Shown: positions 1 through 6,979 of the stretch, in pieces
Position numbering within the stretch: the stretch's first letter is position 1
Layout: each line of letters begins with the position of its first letter
DNA from: Ignavibacteria bacterium UBA2333
GTDB taxonomy: Bacteria; Bacteroidota; Ignavibacteria; Kapaibacteriales; Kapaibacteriaceae
DNA length: 37,091 nt
Direction: 5' to 3'
Assembly: GCA_002344895.1 (NCBI GenBank)
Contig: DDUR01000021.1
Span: forward strand, 1 to 37,091
The notes under the pieces: generated by a model
Told to the model about the DNA's origin: nothing
The model's database searches: none
What the model saw: the letters and a program-made list of their open reading frames with translations, nothing else
Translations under genes and position numbers: made by a program

Positions 1-52
1 CTTTTGACTCAGGAGGTATTCTCCGGGAGAGTTCTCCCGGAGAATACCTCCT
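1..52. repeat. Compound palindromic repeat, copy 1 (partial)
   Basis: Bases 11-30 and 33-52 are perfect 20-bp inverted arms around a 2-base centre, containing the core TATTCTCCGGGAGA. Bases 1-10 are the linker CTTTTGACTC, which elsewhere (6832-6841) joins this palindrome to a second GC-rich palindrome. The window therefore starts inside a repeat unit. Related copies lie at 6801-6889 and 36878-37091. No coding potential is evident. It is probably a dispersed intergenic repeat that folds as a strong hairpin. Confidence 0.8.
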
Positions 53-246
53 TCGCGAACTCAAGTACATCACTCTTTCACCGCGTTACCCGGTGAACAG
101 GCGTGCTCCACAATCCACCTCACCCATTCCGTCGACATGTATCGGGAAAGCAGCAAAGGGTGAAAGAGGGGTGATTCTGCTGGTGTTCAAAAGGTGAAGG
201 GACGGATTACTACCAAGCACCACCGTTTCCAAGTCGAAAGGTGGTG

Positions 247-285
247 TTTGCTTCTTGGACAAAAGTGTGGTATTATTGTACCACA
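247..285 (+). promoter_or_regulatory. Promoter and operator of the XRE-ImmA operon
   Basis: TGTGGTATTATTGTACCACA (266-285) is a perfect 7-bp inverted repeat with a 6-base centre. Inside it, TATTATTG (271-278) resembles the Bacteroidetes -7 box TAnnTTTG, and TTTG at 247-250 sits 20 bases upstream like the -33 box. The palindrome overlaps the presumed -7 box, so a bound repressor would block transcription. The obvious candidate is the XRE protein encoded 22 bases downstream, with the ImmA/IrrE peptidase relieving repression. This is inference from layout. Confidence 0.55.
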
Positions 286-306
286 TCAAACGGAGTACGC
301 TACGCG

Positions 307-687
307 ATGAAAAAGTCAACGTATGGAGAGAGAATACGCGAACTGCGCCTGCAACGCGATATCTCATTGCGTCAATTCTGTCTGGCCCTAGGACGTGATG
401 CAAGCAACTGGTCCAAAGTTGAACGTGGTATACTGCCGCCACCTCGGGAAGAAAGCTTTTACACCGCTCTTGCGATCGAGCTCAAGGTCGAACCGGACAG
501 TGACGAAATCAACGAATTGCGTGATCTGGCTGCCATGGAAACAGGTTCTCTTCCCGCCGACATAATGAACGATTCCGAAATGCTGGGCCTGCTGCCAGTG
601 TTCTTTAGAACACTTCGAAATGGTAAGCCCACGATTGAGGAGCTTGATATGGCAATGAAGATTGTAAAATCAGCATTCGAAAGGTGA
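307..687 (+). CDS. XRE-family transcriptional regulator
   Basis: This 126-residue protein starts at ATG 307; a longer reading from GTG 241 would run through the operator and is rejected. Residues about 6-60 form a Cro/C1-type helix-turn-helix, with the segment RDISLRQFCLALGRDASNWS followed by KVERG. The rest is a helical tail without a recognised domain. The gene ends one base before the start of an ImmA/IrrE metallopeptidase gene. This pairing is classical: the regulator represses its operon and the peptidase cleaves or inactivates it on a signal. The upstream palindrome at 266-285 is its likely operator. Two further genes of defence-associated families follow, so it probably controls a small defence or stress module. 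Confidence 0.85.
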   Translation: MKKSTYGERIRELRLQRDISLRQFCLALGRDASNWSKVERGILPPPREESFYTALAIELKVEPDSDEINELRDLAAMETGSLPADIMNDSEMLGLLPVFFRTLRNGKPTIEELDMAMKIVKSAFER

Positions 688-688
688 C

Positions 689-1318
689 ATGGCTCACACA
701 ATTTTCCCATCTGGAACACCGACGACCACGGAAGAAGTGCGACGTATCGCGGATGATGTACGTGCGATTTTTGGTCACACCGACGACATACTCAACATCG
801 AATTGGTCGTTGAGAAAGACCTTGGTATGAGAATCATTCCGTACAAAGGACTACTTGAGGAAGTCGGTGCTGAGGCAATCTTGCTATGGAATCTTACCGA
901 CATATTCGTAGATGAATCGGGGTTCTCATCATCACGTCGACGGCGATTTCGGTTTTCACTGGCACACGAAGTCGGTCATGCGATCCTACACCGCAGTTTG
1001 GCCCATCTGCATAGACCCAAAAGTCGCACGGATTACGTGCTGATGGTTCAAAACATGAACTCGATGTACCATGCTCTCTTCGAATGGCAGGCCAACGAGT
1101 TCGCGGGTCGTCTCTTAGTACCCAAACATCGACTTCAGTTTCACTTAGAACAACAGCGCGACTTCATTATGGTTGCAGCGAAAATGGTTGGTGGTTCCGA
1201 ACAACAGCTATCGGACATACTTTCCTTAGGGCTCTGCGACGTATTCGATGTCTCTAAAGAAGTCATTGAAATTCGACTCCGAGAAGAAGGGGTCCTCCAA
1301 CAATTCATTCACTCCTGA
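689..1318 (+). CDS. ImmA/IrrE family metallo-endopeptidase
   Basis: This 209-residue cytoplasmic zinc metallopeptidase belongs to the ImmA/IrrE (M78, DUF955) family. The zinc motif HEVGH is at residues 93-97, and the family's downstream acidic/Asn segment follows as E132-WQANEFAGRLLVP. Family members cleave a partner XRE regulator (ImmA-ImmR in ICEBs1, IrrE-DdrO in Deinococcus). The likely substrate here is the protein encoded immediately upstream. The start follows the upstream stop by one base and has an AAAGGTG ribosome site, so the pair is translationally coupled. The next gene, a Beta-family protein, begins 20 bases later, which suggests a three-gene operon. Confidence 0.9.
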   Translation: MAHTIFPSGTPTTTEEVRRIADDVRAIFGHTDDILNIELVVEKDLGMRIIPYKGLLEEVGAEAILLWNLTDIFVDESGFSSSRRRRFRFSLAHEVGHAILHRSLAHLHRPKSRTDYVLMVQNMNSMYHALFEWQANEFAGRLLVPKHRLQFHLEQQRDFIMVAAKMVGGSEQQLSDILSLGLCDVFDVSKEVIEIRLREEGVLQQFIHS

Positions 1319-1338
1319 CTGTTGCCGGAGATTGCACC

Positions 1339-2379
1339 ATGTATGTACCAGTACTCCAATGTCGAGAAGACGAATGCAGGGCTCTGAAGGATTTAAGCAC
1401 GACCAATCGTGAACATATTGTGCCGCTTTTGGAAATGACAGGGCTCAGTGACAAGCACACGGGTTATCTGAAGAAATTCTTGAATTCTTGGTCTGCGAAA
1501 TTCTACTTCGACCCGCGTCCGTACTATACAGAGGTGGCGAGAACCGCGGATCACGATGTTATGATGCTTAAGTGCATCGGTTCGCTAACAGACAAATCAT
1601 TGATAATCCCAGTCCTTTATCTGGACGAAAACGCAATGTCACTCGCTGCAATTGGAACTCTGTGCAATAGCCTGAACCTCGACGTGTGCTTGCGATTGAC
1701 AGCTTATGACCTTGCAACGCACGATAGCCTAAAGCAGGCAGTATCCGAGTTCCTATCCAGAACCGGAATACCTGCACAAAGAGTTCATTTACTCTTTGAT
1801 TATGGACGTCACGTCCGACAGGCAGAGACGAGAACCTTAGTTAACAATTTTGAGAAACACAATGTGACACTGCGCAAACTTGGCAAGTGGCCAGTCGTAG
1901 TTCTACACGCTTCTTGTATGCCAGCTGATCTGAGAGACATTCAGCCAGGCAAGTATGAGATGCCACGTGTCGATCTAGCATTGTGGCTAGCAGTACGTGA
2001 CGCCAGCATCTTGAAAGAAGTGGTCTTTAGTGACCGAACAGTAATGTACCCTCAGATACCGCTTGATGAGACTTCAAAGGCATTTCTCATGATGACTGCT
2101 TCAGCAAAATACACAACCAAGGATTCAGTAGTCATCTATCGAGGTCGCAAGATTCTCGGGAGGAAGGGTAGCGGGTTTGAACAATACATTGAACACGCCA
2201 AAGCTATCGTAGCAGATGCCCGATTCTCAGGCAGAGCTTTTAGCAAGGGCGACGAGATGATTGCCGATATCGCTGCATCTATTCTGAAAAAGGGCAAACT
2301 TCCGACTGGGAATACACGCGAGTGGCGACGCGCTGCAATGAGTCATCACATGACCTTGACGGCCGATCAGGTGTCGTAG
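1339..2379 (+). CDS. Beta-family protein (sce7725-like), function unknown
   Basis: This 346-residue protein opens with MYVPVLQCREDECRALKDLS and continues into VPLLEM. That start is typical of the 'beta family protein' group (Pfam Beta_protein, to which sce7725 proteins belong). The fold appears to be an alternating alpha/beta barrel-like domain with strand segments such as SLIIPVLYL, RVHLLFDYG and WPVVVLHAS. No catalytic motif is evident and no biochemical role is firmly established. Members often neighbour sce7726 proteins, XRE regulators and ImmA peptidases, exactly as here. A CCGGAG ribosome site precedes the ATG. Its last 101 bases overlap the 3' end of the convergent sce7726-like gene. 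A role in phage or mobile-element defence is inference. Confidence 0.75.
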   Translation: MYVPVLQCREDECRALKDLSTTNREHIVPLLEMTGLSDKHTGYLKKFLNSWSAKFYFDPRPYYTEVARTADHDVMMLKCIGSLTDKSLIIPVLYLDENAMSLAAIGTLCNSLNLDVCLRLTAYDLATHDSLKQAVSEFLSRTGIPAQRVHLLFDYGRHVRQAETRTLVNNFEKHNVTLRKLGKWPVVVLHASCMPADLRDIQPGKYEMPRVDLALWLAVRDASILKEVVFSDRTVMYPQIPLDETSKAFLMMTASAKYTTKDSVVIYRGRKILGRKGSGFEQYIEHAKAIVADARFSGRAFSKGDEMIADIAASILKKGKLPTGNTREWRRAAMSHHMTLTADQVS

Positions 2380-2944
2380 AAAAGCGTTGCCATAGCAGCT
2401 TGCGAACAACCGACCTAATTAACTGAGCTGATAACTCGGCTAACACAAAATCGAACAACTGTGACTTGTTGGCTTTGGCAAGGCTGCTCCTGCTGAGACC
2501 GAGACCTTCAATTGCTAGCACGAGTTCGGACTTCCACAACAGTTGCAAGCTTGTAGCGGCACATGCCTTGGGATTCTCCCGCCCCTGTCGTTCAGAATAA
2601 CAGTTGATACCATCATCAACCACAATTGACCACCAATCTGGCACCACGCGACGCGCAGCTTCCAAATGCTTTGGGACGACCACCAAAGTCATCTTGTCGA
2701 ACACTGAAGAAAATGCGTTTGCCTGTCTCGGAAGACGTGTCAGCGTGTCTACCTCCGACTTTATCTCGTAGCCAGAGAGGCACCTACGATTGACAGTTGC
2801 AATGTCAACCCTGTGTTCACCATAGGAAACACCCAGCTCATGTACGATTACTGTGCTCGACTTCCGCACTGCCCTGCGTAAGCGGTGCTCTGACCGCGCT
2901 CTCAAGATCGCATCGTTAGCTACGGTCTTCCTCCGTGTATTCAA
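2279..2944 (-). CDS. sce7726-family protein, putative PD-(D/E)xK nuclease
   Basis: The 221-residue product matches the sce7726 family in its N-terminal half: HELGVSYGEHRVDIA, then GYEIKSEVDTLTRLPRQ, then LVVVPKHLEAA. D47 (in RVDIA) and E60-I-K62 (in YEIKS) have the order and spacing of a PD-(D/E)xK nuclease active site, suggesting a DNA-cutting restriction-like fold. The C-terminal half is less conserved. It is transcribed convergently to the Beta-family gene, overlapping its 3' end by 101 bp, although the two families usually travel together. Antisense pairing of the two mRNA tails is therefore possible. The start at 2944 is the only reasonable one. Nuclease activity is inferred from motif, not shown. 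Confidence 0.75.
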   Translation of the reverse strand: MNTRRKTVANDAILRARSEHRLRRAVRKSSTVIVHELGVSYGEHRVDIATVNRRCLSGYEIKSEVDTLTRLPRQANAFSSVFDKMTLVVVPKHLEAARRVVPDWWSIVVDDGINCYSERQGRENPKACAATSLQLLWKSELVLAIEGLGLSRSSLAKANKSQLFDFVLAELSAQLIRSVVRKLLWQRFSTTPDRPSRSCDDSLQRVATRVYSQSEVCPFSE

Positions 2945-2963
2945 TGTGTAGCTCCTCTATCCT

Positions 2964-3262
2964 GTTCTTTGAAAAGAAAGCTTCGGATTGAATCCCCGCG
3001 CATGCGGAGAAAGGAGGCAACCATGGCAAGAAATTCAGGTAAAGGTTCAAGAGTCGGTTCCGTAACAAACCGCTCACAAATCAAGACTCATAAGGTATAC
3101 GTCAAGCGTGATACGACGACCGGTCGATTCACCGACGTGAAATCCGACGGTAAGCCGTTTAAGGGTGTTGCCCGAGAACCAGACGGCAGACGAGGCTAAC
3201 AGTCAGACCTCAACCTAACAACATCCGTGTACAATCCTTCCGAAGCTTTCTTTTCAAAGAAC
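2964..3262. repeat. 299-bp cassette with perfect 24-bp terminal inverted repeats
   Basis: Bases 2964-2987 (beginning GTTCTTTGAAAAG and ending GCTTCGGA) are the exact reverse complement of 3239-3262. Between them lies one small gene (3023-3199). Perfect 24-bp termini 250 bp apart suggest a tiny mobilisable cassette or MITE-like unit carrying a gene. No clear target-site duplication is visible (CCT versus TAA just outside). A very long-stem transcript is the alternative reading. The left arm lies 20 bases upstream of the sce7726-like start codon. Confidence 0.75.
3023..3199 (+). CDS. Small basic conserved protein of unknown function
   Basis: This 58-residue, Lys/Arg/Gly-rich protein begins MARNSGKGSRVGSVTNRSQ and contains YVKRDTTTGRFTDVK. 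It resembles a widespread small family with the pattern GKGxRxGSVxxRxQ...KRDxxTGRF, for which I know no function. The start at ATG 3023 is chosen over an upstream in-frame ATG at 2969 because a good AAAGGAGG site lies seven bases upstream and the longer form would begin inside the inverted repeat. The gene is alone between the 24-bp repeats. Its charge suggests nucleic-acid or ribosome association, but that is only a guess. Confidence 0.7.
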   Translation: MARNSGKGSRVGSVTNRSQIKTHKVYVKRDTTTGRFTDVKSDGKPFKGVAREPDGRRG

Positions 3263-3304
3263 TAATCCAAATTGAGGCAACAAACATACGCCTACAACAG
3301 TCAA

Positions 3305-3332
3305 AAGGGGTTGCAACTGCTTGCAACCCCTT
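3305..3332 (-). terminator. Intrinsic terminator of the Cys-rich protein gene
   Basis: Perfect 12-bp arms (AAGGGGTTGCAA and TTGCAACCCCTT) surround a CTGC loop. On the minus strand the stem is followed by TTGAC-type T-rich sequence. It lies 22 bases after the stop of the minus-strand gene at 3355-3576. Confidence 0.75.
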
Positions 3333-3354
3333 CCTGGTTCGATGTCGTTGTGCA

Positions 3355-3576
3355 TTATTCCTCAAGACACACACATTCAGGTGTGTCCGGACAGCTCGCT
3401 TCAGCAGCTGCTGTTTCTTGTGCTGCTACTGGTTCTTGTGCCGCTGCTGGTTCACAAATACACCCTGGTCGGTTCGGACAGGACGCATCTGATTGTTGTG
3501 CGGTACTGGTGTTGGCGTAAACGGCAACAGCAACAATCATGACTGCTGCGCCGATAATGGCAATCGTTCGTTTCAT
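3355..3576 (-). CDS. Small exported Cys-rich protein
   Basis: This 73-residue protein has a signal peptide (MKRTIAIIGAAVMIVAVAVYA). The mature part carries two copies of a short Cys motif, SCPNRPGCIC near residues 32-41 and SCPDTPECVC near the end, joined by an Ala/Glu/Gln-rich spacer. The spacing CxxxxxCxC is the same in both, suggesting internal duplication and metal binding or disulphide bonding in the periplasm. An AGAAGG site precedes the ATG and a strong terminator follows the stop, which supports a real single-gene transcript. I do not recognise a named family. Plus-strand readings through the same stretch are shadows. Confidence 0.65.
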   Translation of the reverse strand: MKRTIAIIGAAVMIVAVAVYANTSTAQQSDASCPNRPGCICEPAAAQEPVAAQETAAAEASCPDTPECVCLEE

Positions 3577-3732
3577 GACGGCTGACCTTCTCGTGGACGT
3601 TGTAAGGCTAATCTAGTCATACGAGATAGATCTGGCAAGAATGGTACGCTGATGGTGGTTGGAGGTGCGGAGTGAGTACGCATCATGGCTCTTTGCGTAC
3701 CAATGTGGTGCGACAATCGGGCCATTCAGTGT

Positions 3733-4350
3733 TCACTTTGTGCAGGTGATGAAGTAGAACGGGAACTGTTCTGTAATGAGCTCAACGGATTGTAATCCGA
3801 AGGCATCAAATTCACGTTCGACGGAATCAAGGTCGTAGAAGTACATCTTGATGCCCTCATGGAGTTCGTATCGGTCTTCACCAACCTTTTGCCCCTTACC
3901 ATACGTCGGTGCGTCCTTTGTGATGGCAACGAAGATCATCGTGCCGCCATCGTTGAGCTGATGGTAACAGTCTTGAATGAGCTTTTTTCGTTCATCAGTG
4001 TCGAGTAGGTGGATAAGTGCATAACAGAATATTCCATCATAGGATTTGTCATCGTAAGGCATATCCGTAACAGAACCCAAATACATCGTCACACGGTTTC
4101 CGAAGTGTTTCTGTGCGATGTCGATTGCCGTTGAAGAGATCTCAATGCCTGTTACGTCCATGCCACTGTCGACAAAGACTTGTGCGTTTCGACCATATCC
4201 GATGCCGGGTATCAGTACTGACTTTACATTCTTCGAGAGAAAGACGTCGTGCGCTCGTTGTGCCGATGGCGCTGGCTGCCAACCCCACATTTCTTGCCGA
4301 TCCTGAAAGAACGTTTCCCAATGTTCATGTCCGCCTGAATGTTCGTTCAT
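3733..4350 (-). CDS. Class I SAM-dependent methyltransferase
   Basis: This cytoplasmic methyltransferase of about 205 residues has the Rossmann-type SAM site in VLIPGIGYGRNA (motif I), followed by VTGIEISSTAIDIA (motif II acidic residue) and the GSVTDMPY / YDGIFCYALIHLL region (motifs III-IV). The substrate cannot be read from sequence; the WGWQPAPSA opening is shared with small-molecule methyltransferases. ATG 4350, preceded by CAGGATC, is preferred. ATG 4371 in the same frame adds seven residues and cannot be excluded. It follows the split serine-hydrolase locus by about 36 bases on the same strand. Confidence 0.8.
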   Translation of the reverse strand: MNEHSGGHEHWETFFQDRQEMWGWQPAPSAQRAHDVFLSKNVKSVLIPGIGYGRNAQVFVDSGMDVTGIEISSTAIDIAQKHFGNRVTMYLGSVTDMPYDDKSYDGIFCYALIHLLDTDERKKLIQDCYHQLNDGGTMIFVAITKDAPTYGKGQKVGEDRYELHEGIKMYFYDLDSVEREFDAFGLQSVELITEQFPFYFITCTK

Positions 4351-4386
4351 TGCTGATCCTGTGTTCTGCATGTGTTATGCACTGCT

Positions 4387-5340
4387 TTACTTTGTCTCAA
4401 TGTCGATGATTCCCTGTCCGATGTTCTTCAGATGTGCGAGAACGGCCGGTACATAGATGTCCGTTCCGTTGTCGCTGTTTGTGAAGATGACCAGACCTTG
4501 TTGTGTTGAGGGTATCATGATGGCAATGGTGTGTACTCCTATGTCGTCGCCTCCGTGGAGTATGGCATGTATGCCTGGTACAACGTTCTCGTCAACCCAC
4601 CACCCAAGACCCCAGTACTTGGTGTTATGTATACGTATTTGGTTTGAAATCATCTCCTGGTAGAGTTCTTGTGATACACCAGCACCATGAAGAATGTGTA
4701 CTAAAAACTTACAGTAATCCTCGACCGTCGTGAGGAGATCGTCAGCAGCGTTTGCTGAGCGGTTACGATAGGTTGTATGTTGTCCACCATTCGCGTTATG
4801 CCATTTGGCAAACCTGGATTCGTCAACGGTACTGTCCCAGAAATACCTGGTGTCTCGCATGTTTAGTGGCTCAAACACAAGCGAATCAGCGAGCTCGTGG
4901 AAGGGGCGTTTAAATTTCCGTTCGATGGCCTTTCGAAGGTACTCAAATCCTTCACCAGAGTACTGATGTTGTGTGCCCGGTGTCGACACAAATGATAACT
5001 TTTTCTCCGGTTGTGTTGTACGCCAGTTGGGGAGTCCACTCTGATGACTCAGTATATGTCGCGTTGTGATACGTTTTGCTCGAGGATCGTGGGCAACATC
5101 CGGGTCTATCCAGTGTGTATGTAGCGGTTCGTCTAAACTCCACATTCCAGCGTTAACGAGCTTGAGCACAACAAGAGCAGTAATTGGTTTTGTGAGCGAG
5201 GCAACGTTCCAGAGAGTATTCTGTGGTGCGATCTTACCGTTCTCAAGTACACCGTAGACGTTGATGGATTGAATGGTACCATCGGCAATCGTGCCGATAC
5301 CAACGGCTGGAATTCGATTCTCCTTGAGCCACTGTTCTGT
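4387..5340 (-). pseudogene. Serine beta-lactamase-like hydrolase, separated from its N-terminal half by a stop
   Basis: Translated from base 5340 on the minus strand, the frame is open for 317 residues: EQWLKENRIPAVGIG, then NVASLTKPITALVVLKLV with the class C/PBP4-type SxxK motif (S48, K51), a YSG motif in place of YxN, and HGGDDIG near the C terminus as the HGG/KTG motif. This is a complete beta-lactamase-family domain. No ATG, GTG or TTG in frame precedes the catalytic serine; the first usable start, GTG at 5169, would remove SxxK. The frame continues without shift into the upstream NTF2-like gene, interrupted only by TAA at 5341-5343. NTF2-serine hydrolase fusions are known in Bacteroidetes. 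It is most likely a gene broken by one nonsense change, unless readthrough, recoding or a sequencing error is involved. Confidence 0.75.
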
Positions 5341-5889
5341 TTATGCTCTGTCGAGGAAGATATTCGATGACTCCGCAGTGTCAGCTGAGGGTTTCGATTG
5401 TTGCGAATTATGATGATCATAACTCAGCCCACGACGTAAGCGCCACGCGCCTGATTCTCGTATCCACACGTGTGTGAATCGCGCTACACTGGTAAGGTCT
5501 TCGGTAGTGTCTGACGCAACCCGGTAAAATTCGTGGCGTCCGGTTTGTAGCGCTCCATATAGCAGTCCGTTGTTATACAGCGGATAGACTTCGAGACTAC
5601 CGTGAATACGTCGTCTAATAACCTGATGTTCTGCTTCACAAACCTGTGTACGGATATTGTTGATGAACGTCGATTTTGAATCTGTGATTCCAACTTCATC
5701 GTGAATAAACTCAAAGTCCTCGCTCAGTATTCTATCGAATTGATCAAGACTACACGTGTTAAAACCAACACTAAACAACAGACTATCAGCTACTGAGAGT
5801 TCTTTGTATAAGGATGTCGTGGTTGGTTCTTCACACAGCACTGGAAACGTCTGTATGGCAAGCGTAAGAAGGAGCAGAAACAGCCGCAT
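5341..5889 (-). CDS. Exported NTF2-like (DUF4440/SnoaL-type) domain protein
   Basis: The product is 182 residues from ATG 5889, which gives a proper signal peptide (MRLFLLLLTLAIQTFPVLC). A start at 5952 would place 21 extra residues before it. The mature part shows the NTF2-like pattern: FDRILSEDFEFIHDEVGITDSK, then RFTHVWIRESGAWRLRRGLSYDHH. In related proteins this domain precedes a serine beta-lactamase-like domain in one chain. Here TAA at 5341-5343 ends the reading, and the hydrolase follows in the same frame (4387-5340). The gene may thus be the 5' half of a disrupted 521-codon gene rather than an independent unit. Confidence 0.65.
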   Translation of the reverse strand: MRLFLLLLTLAIQTFPVLCEEPTTTSLYKELSVADSLLFSVGFNTCSLDQFDRILSEDFEFIHDEVGITDSKSTFINNIRTQVCEAEHQVIRRRIHGSLEVYPLYNNGLLYGALQTGRHEFYRVASDTTEDLTSVARFTHVWIRESGAWRLRRGLSYDHHNSQQSKPSADTAESSNIFLDRA

Positions 5890-5990
5890 GAGATCCGTGA
5901 TAGGAAAAAACTGAATGGAACAGAATTCACATACAACAGCGTGCAGTTGCATCGATTGTTGCGTGTGAGACTCTGATGAGTGGTATCAGA

Positions 5991-6053
5991 CGTTGTTTAG
6001 ACAACGAGGATTGACGCCGGTTTCGTGGTAAGGGGCAAAGGGGGCAACGTGGG
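5991..6053. other. Small hairpin and G-tract motif
   Basis: CGTTGT-TTAG-ACAACG forms a 6-bp-arm hairpin near 5993. Bases 6027-6053 hold GGTAAGGGGCAAAGGGGGCA, followed by a further GGG. The G-tract motif recurs in reverse complement at 6892-6910 and 36929-36948 and as a variant at 34911-34936. It is intergenic, between the NTF2-like gene and the DUF4919-like gene. Function unknown. Confidence 0.45.
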
Positions 6054-6072
6054 TTCCCGTCGTCGAACTTCA

Positions 6073-6723
6073 TCAGTCCTTATCAGTCTTTATCTCCTTC
6101 ATCATCTTCCGCATCGACATAAACAAGCGGTCCACACGGAACCAATATGAAAGAGTATTGTTATTGGCGTCTTTGACCGTCATAACGTCGTAGGCAGAAC
6201 CGTCTACACTTTGAAGTGCTTGTGAGGTAAACCTTGTATCAATGTACCTCAGATAAGAGTACTCCTCTGATGCATACAACACATCAATGGCCGTCTTTGC
6301 CGACGTTCCGTCACCACTCCGAAGCATAGCCGCCACAATGTCACGATACACCGTTGCATGAAAGTCTGCGCGCGTCGAGTCACCAAGTTGACTATAAATG
6401 ATGTAGGCCAACTCATGTATCGACAGATGGACCCATTCGTTCTTGAGACAGTCCTCGACGGCTACCTTGGCGGCATCATACTTTTCTTCTTGCAGAAGAG
6501 TACTTACCGTACGATCACAAGAGCCATATGCACTGTATTCCGGTAACAGCGCGTAAATCTCGCGCATACGGAGATAGTCAACCAAGGGGTCTGCGTCTTT
6601 CGACCTGGCGAGTAGTTCAGAATACTCGGCTCGTAATGCTTCGACCGAGTCAGACACGGCCGCATGAACAACACCAAAACCAATTGTACAGGTACAAACA
6701 AGAACACACAAGAACCGCTTCAT
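6073..6723 (-). CDS. Exported DUF4919-like protein
   Basis: This 216-residue protein has a signal peptide (MKRFLCVLVCTCTIGFGVVHA). The mature part is helical and repeat-like: ADPLVDYLRMREIYALLPEYSAY, then HLSIHELAYIIYSQLGDSTRADFH, then a C-terminal strand segment NNNTLSYWFRVDRLF. The order YxxLR near the N terminus, a TPR-like middle and a final 'VYFxVxxxF'-type strand recall the DUF4919 family of Bacteroidota, for which no function is established. An AAGGTG ribosome site supports the start. It is transcribed toward the NTF2-like gene, about 180 bases away. Confidence 0.65.
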   Translation of the reverse strand: MKRFLCVLVCTCTIGFGVVHAAVSDSVEALRAEYSELLARSKDADPLVDYLRMREIYALLPEYSAYGSCDRTVSTLLQEEKYDAAKVAVEDCLKNEWVHLSIHELAYIIYSQLGDSTRADFHATVYRDIVAAMLRSGDGTSAKTAIDVLYASEEYSYLRYIDTRFTSQALQSVDGSAYDVMTVKDANNNTLSYWFRVDRLFMSMRKMMKEIKTDKD

Positions 6724-6780
6724 ACATCACCTTCGTTTATTGACGCTTGTGAACTCCGAAAAATAGCAATGAAAGCAGGG

Positions 6781-6910
6781 TGCCAAAAAAGGTGCCGAAA
6801 AAAGGTGCCGGGGACCTTTAGGTCCCCGGCACCTTTTGACTCAGGAGTTATTCTCGAGTTATTCTCCGGGAGAGTTCTCCCGGAGAATATCTGCCCCCTT
6901 AGCCCCTTAC
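6781..6910. repeat. Compound palindromic repeat, copy 2 (most complete)
   Basis: The short unit AAAAAAGGTGCC appears in a row near 6785-6797 and 6798-6807. Bases 6801-6817 and 6820-6836 are then perfect 17-bp arms (core GGTGCCGGGGACCT). The linker TTTTGACTCAGGAGTTATTC follows. Bases 6860-6873 and 6876-6889 are perfect 14-bp arms (TATTCTCCGGGAGA). The C-tract motif TGCCCCCTTAGCCCCTTAC closes the unit at 6892-6910. Both palindromes match those at the window ends. The 256-bp gap between the genes on either side is filled mainly by this unit. Confidence 0.85.
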
Positions 6911-6918
6911 CAAAACAA

Positions 6919-6950
6919 ACGAGGTGCCGGGGATACCCCCAGCACCTCGT
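6919..6950 (-). terminator. Intrinsic terminator after the beta-propeller gene
   Basis: ACGAGGTGC (minus strand) pairs with GCACCTCGT around a GC-rich inner stem, with GTTTG-type T-rich sequence following on the minus strand. It lies about 30 bases after the stop of the gene at 6980-9259. Its inner GGTGCCGGGG recalls the nearby repeat. Confidence 0.7.
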
Positions 6951-6979
6951 TGTATAGAAAGTAAGTGTTCTTCTGCGGT

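Noticed and set aside
2964..2980. GTTCTTTGAAAAG as a boxA-like leader of an rRNA operon
   Set aside because: No rRNA sequence follows, and the same bases recur inverted at 3246-3262, so a terminal repeat explains them better.
3272..3542. Two plus-strand open frames over the Cys-rich gene
   Set aside because: They are shadows of the minus-strand gene, which has a signal peptide, a ribosome site and a terminator; the plus-strand products are low-complexity.
6781..6889. CRISPR-like array
   Set aside because: The repeated pieces are two different palindromes without regular spacing or spacers, and no cas genes are nearby.
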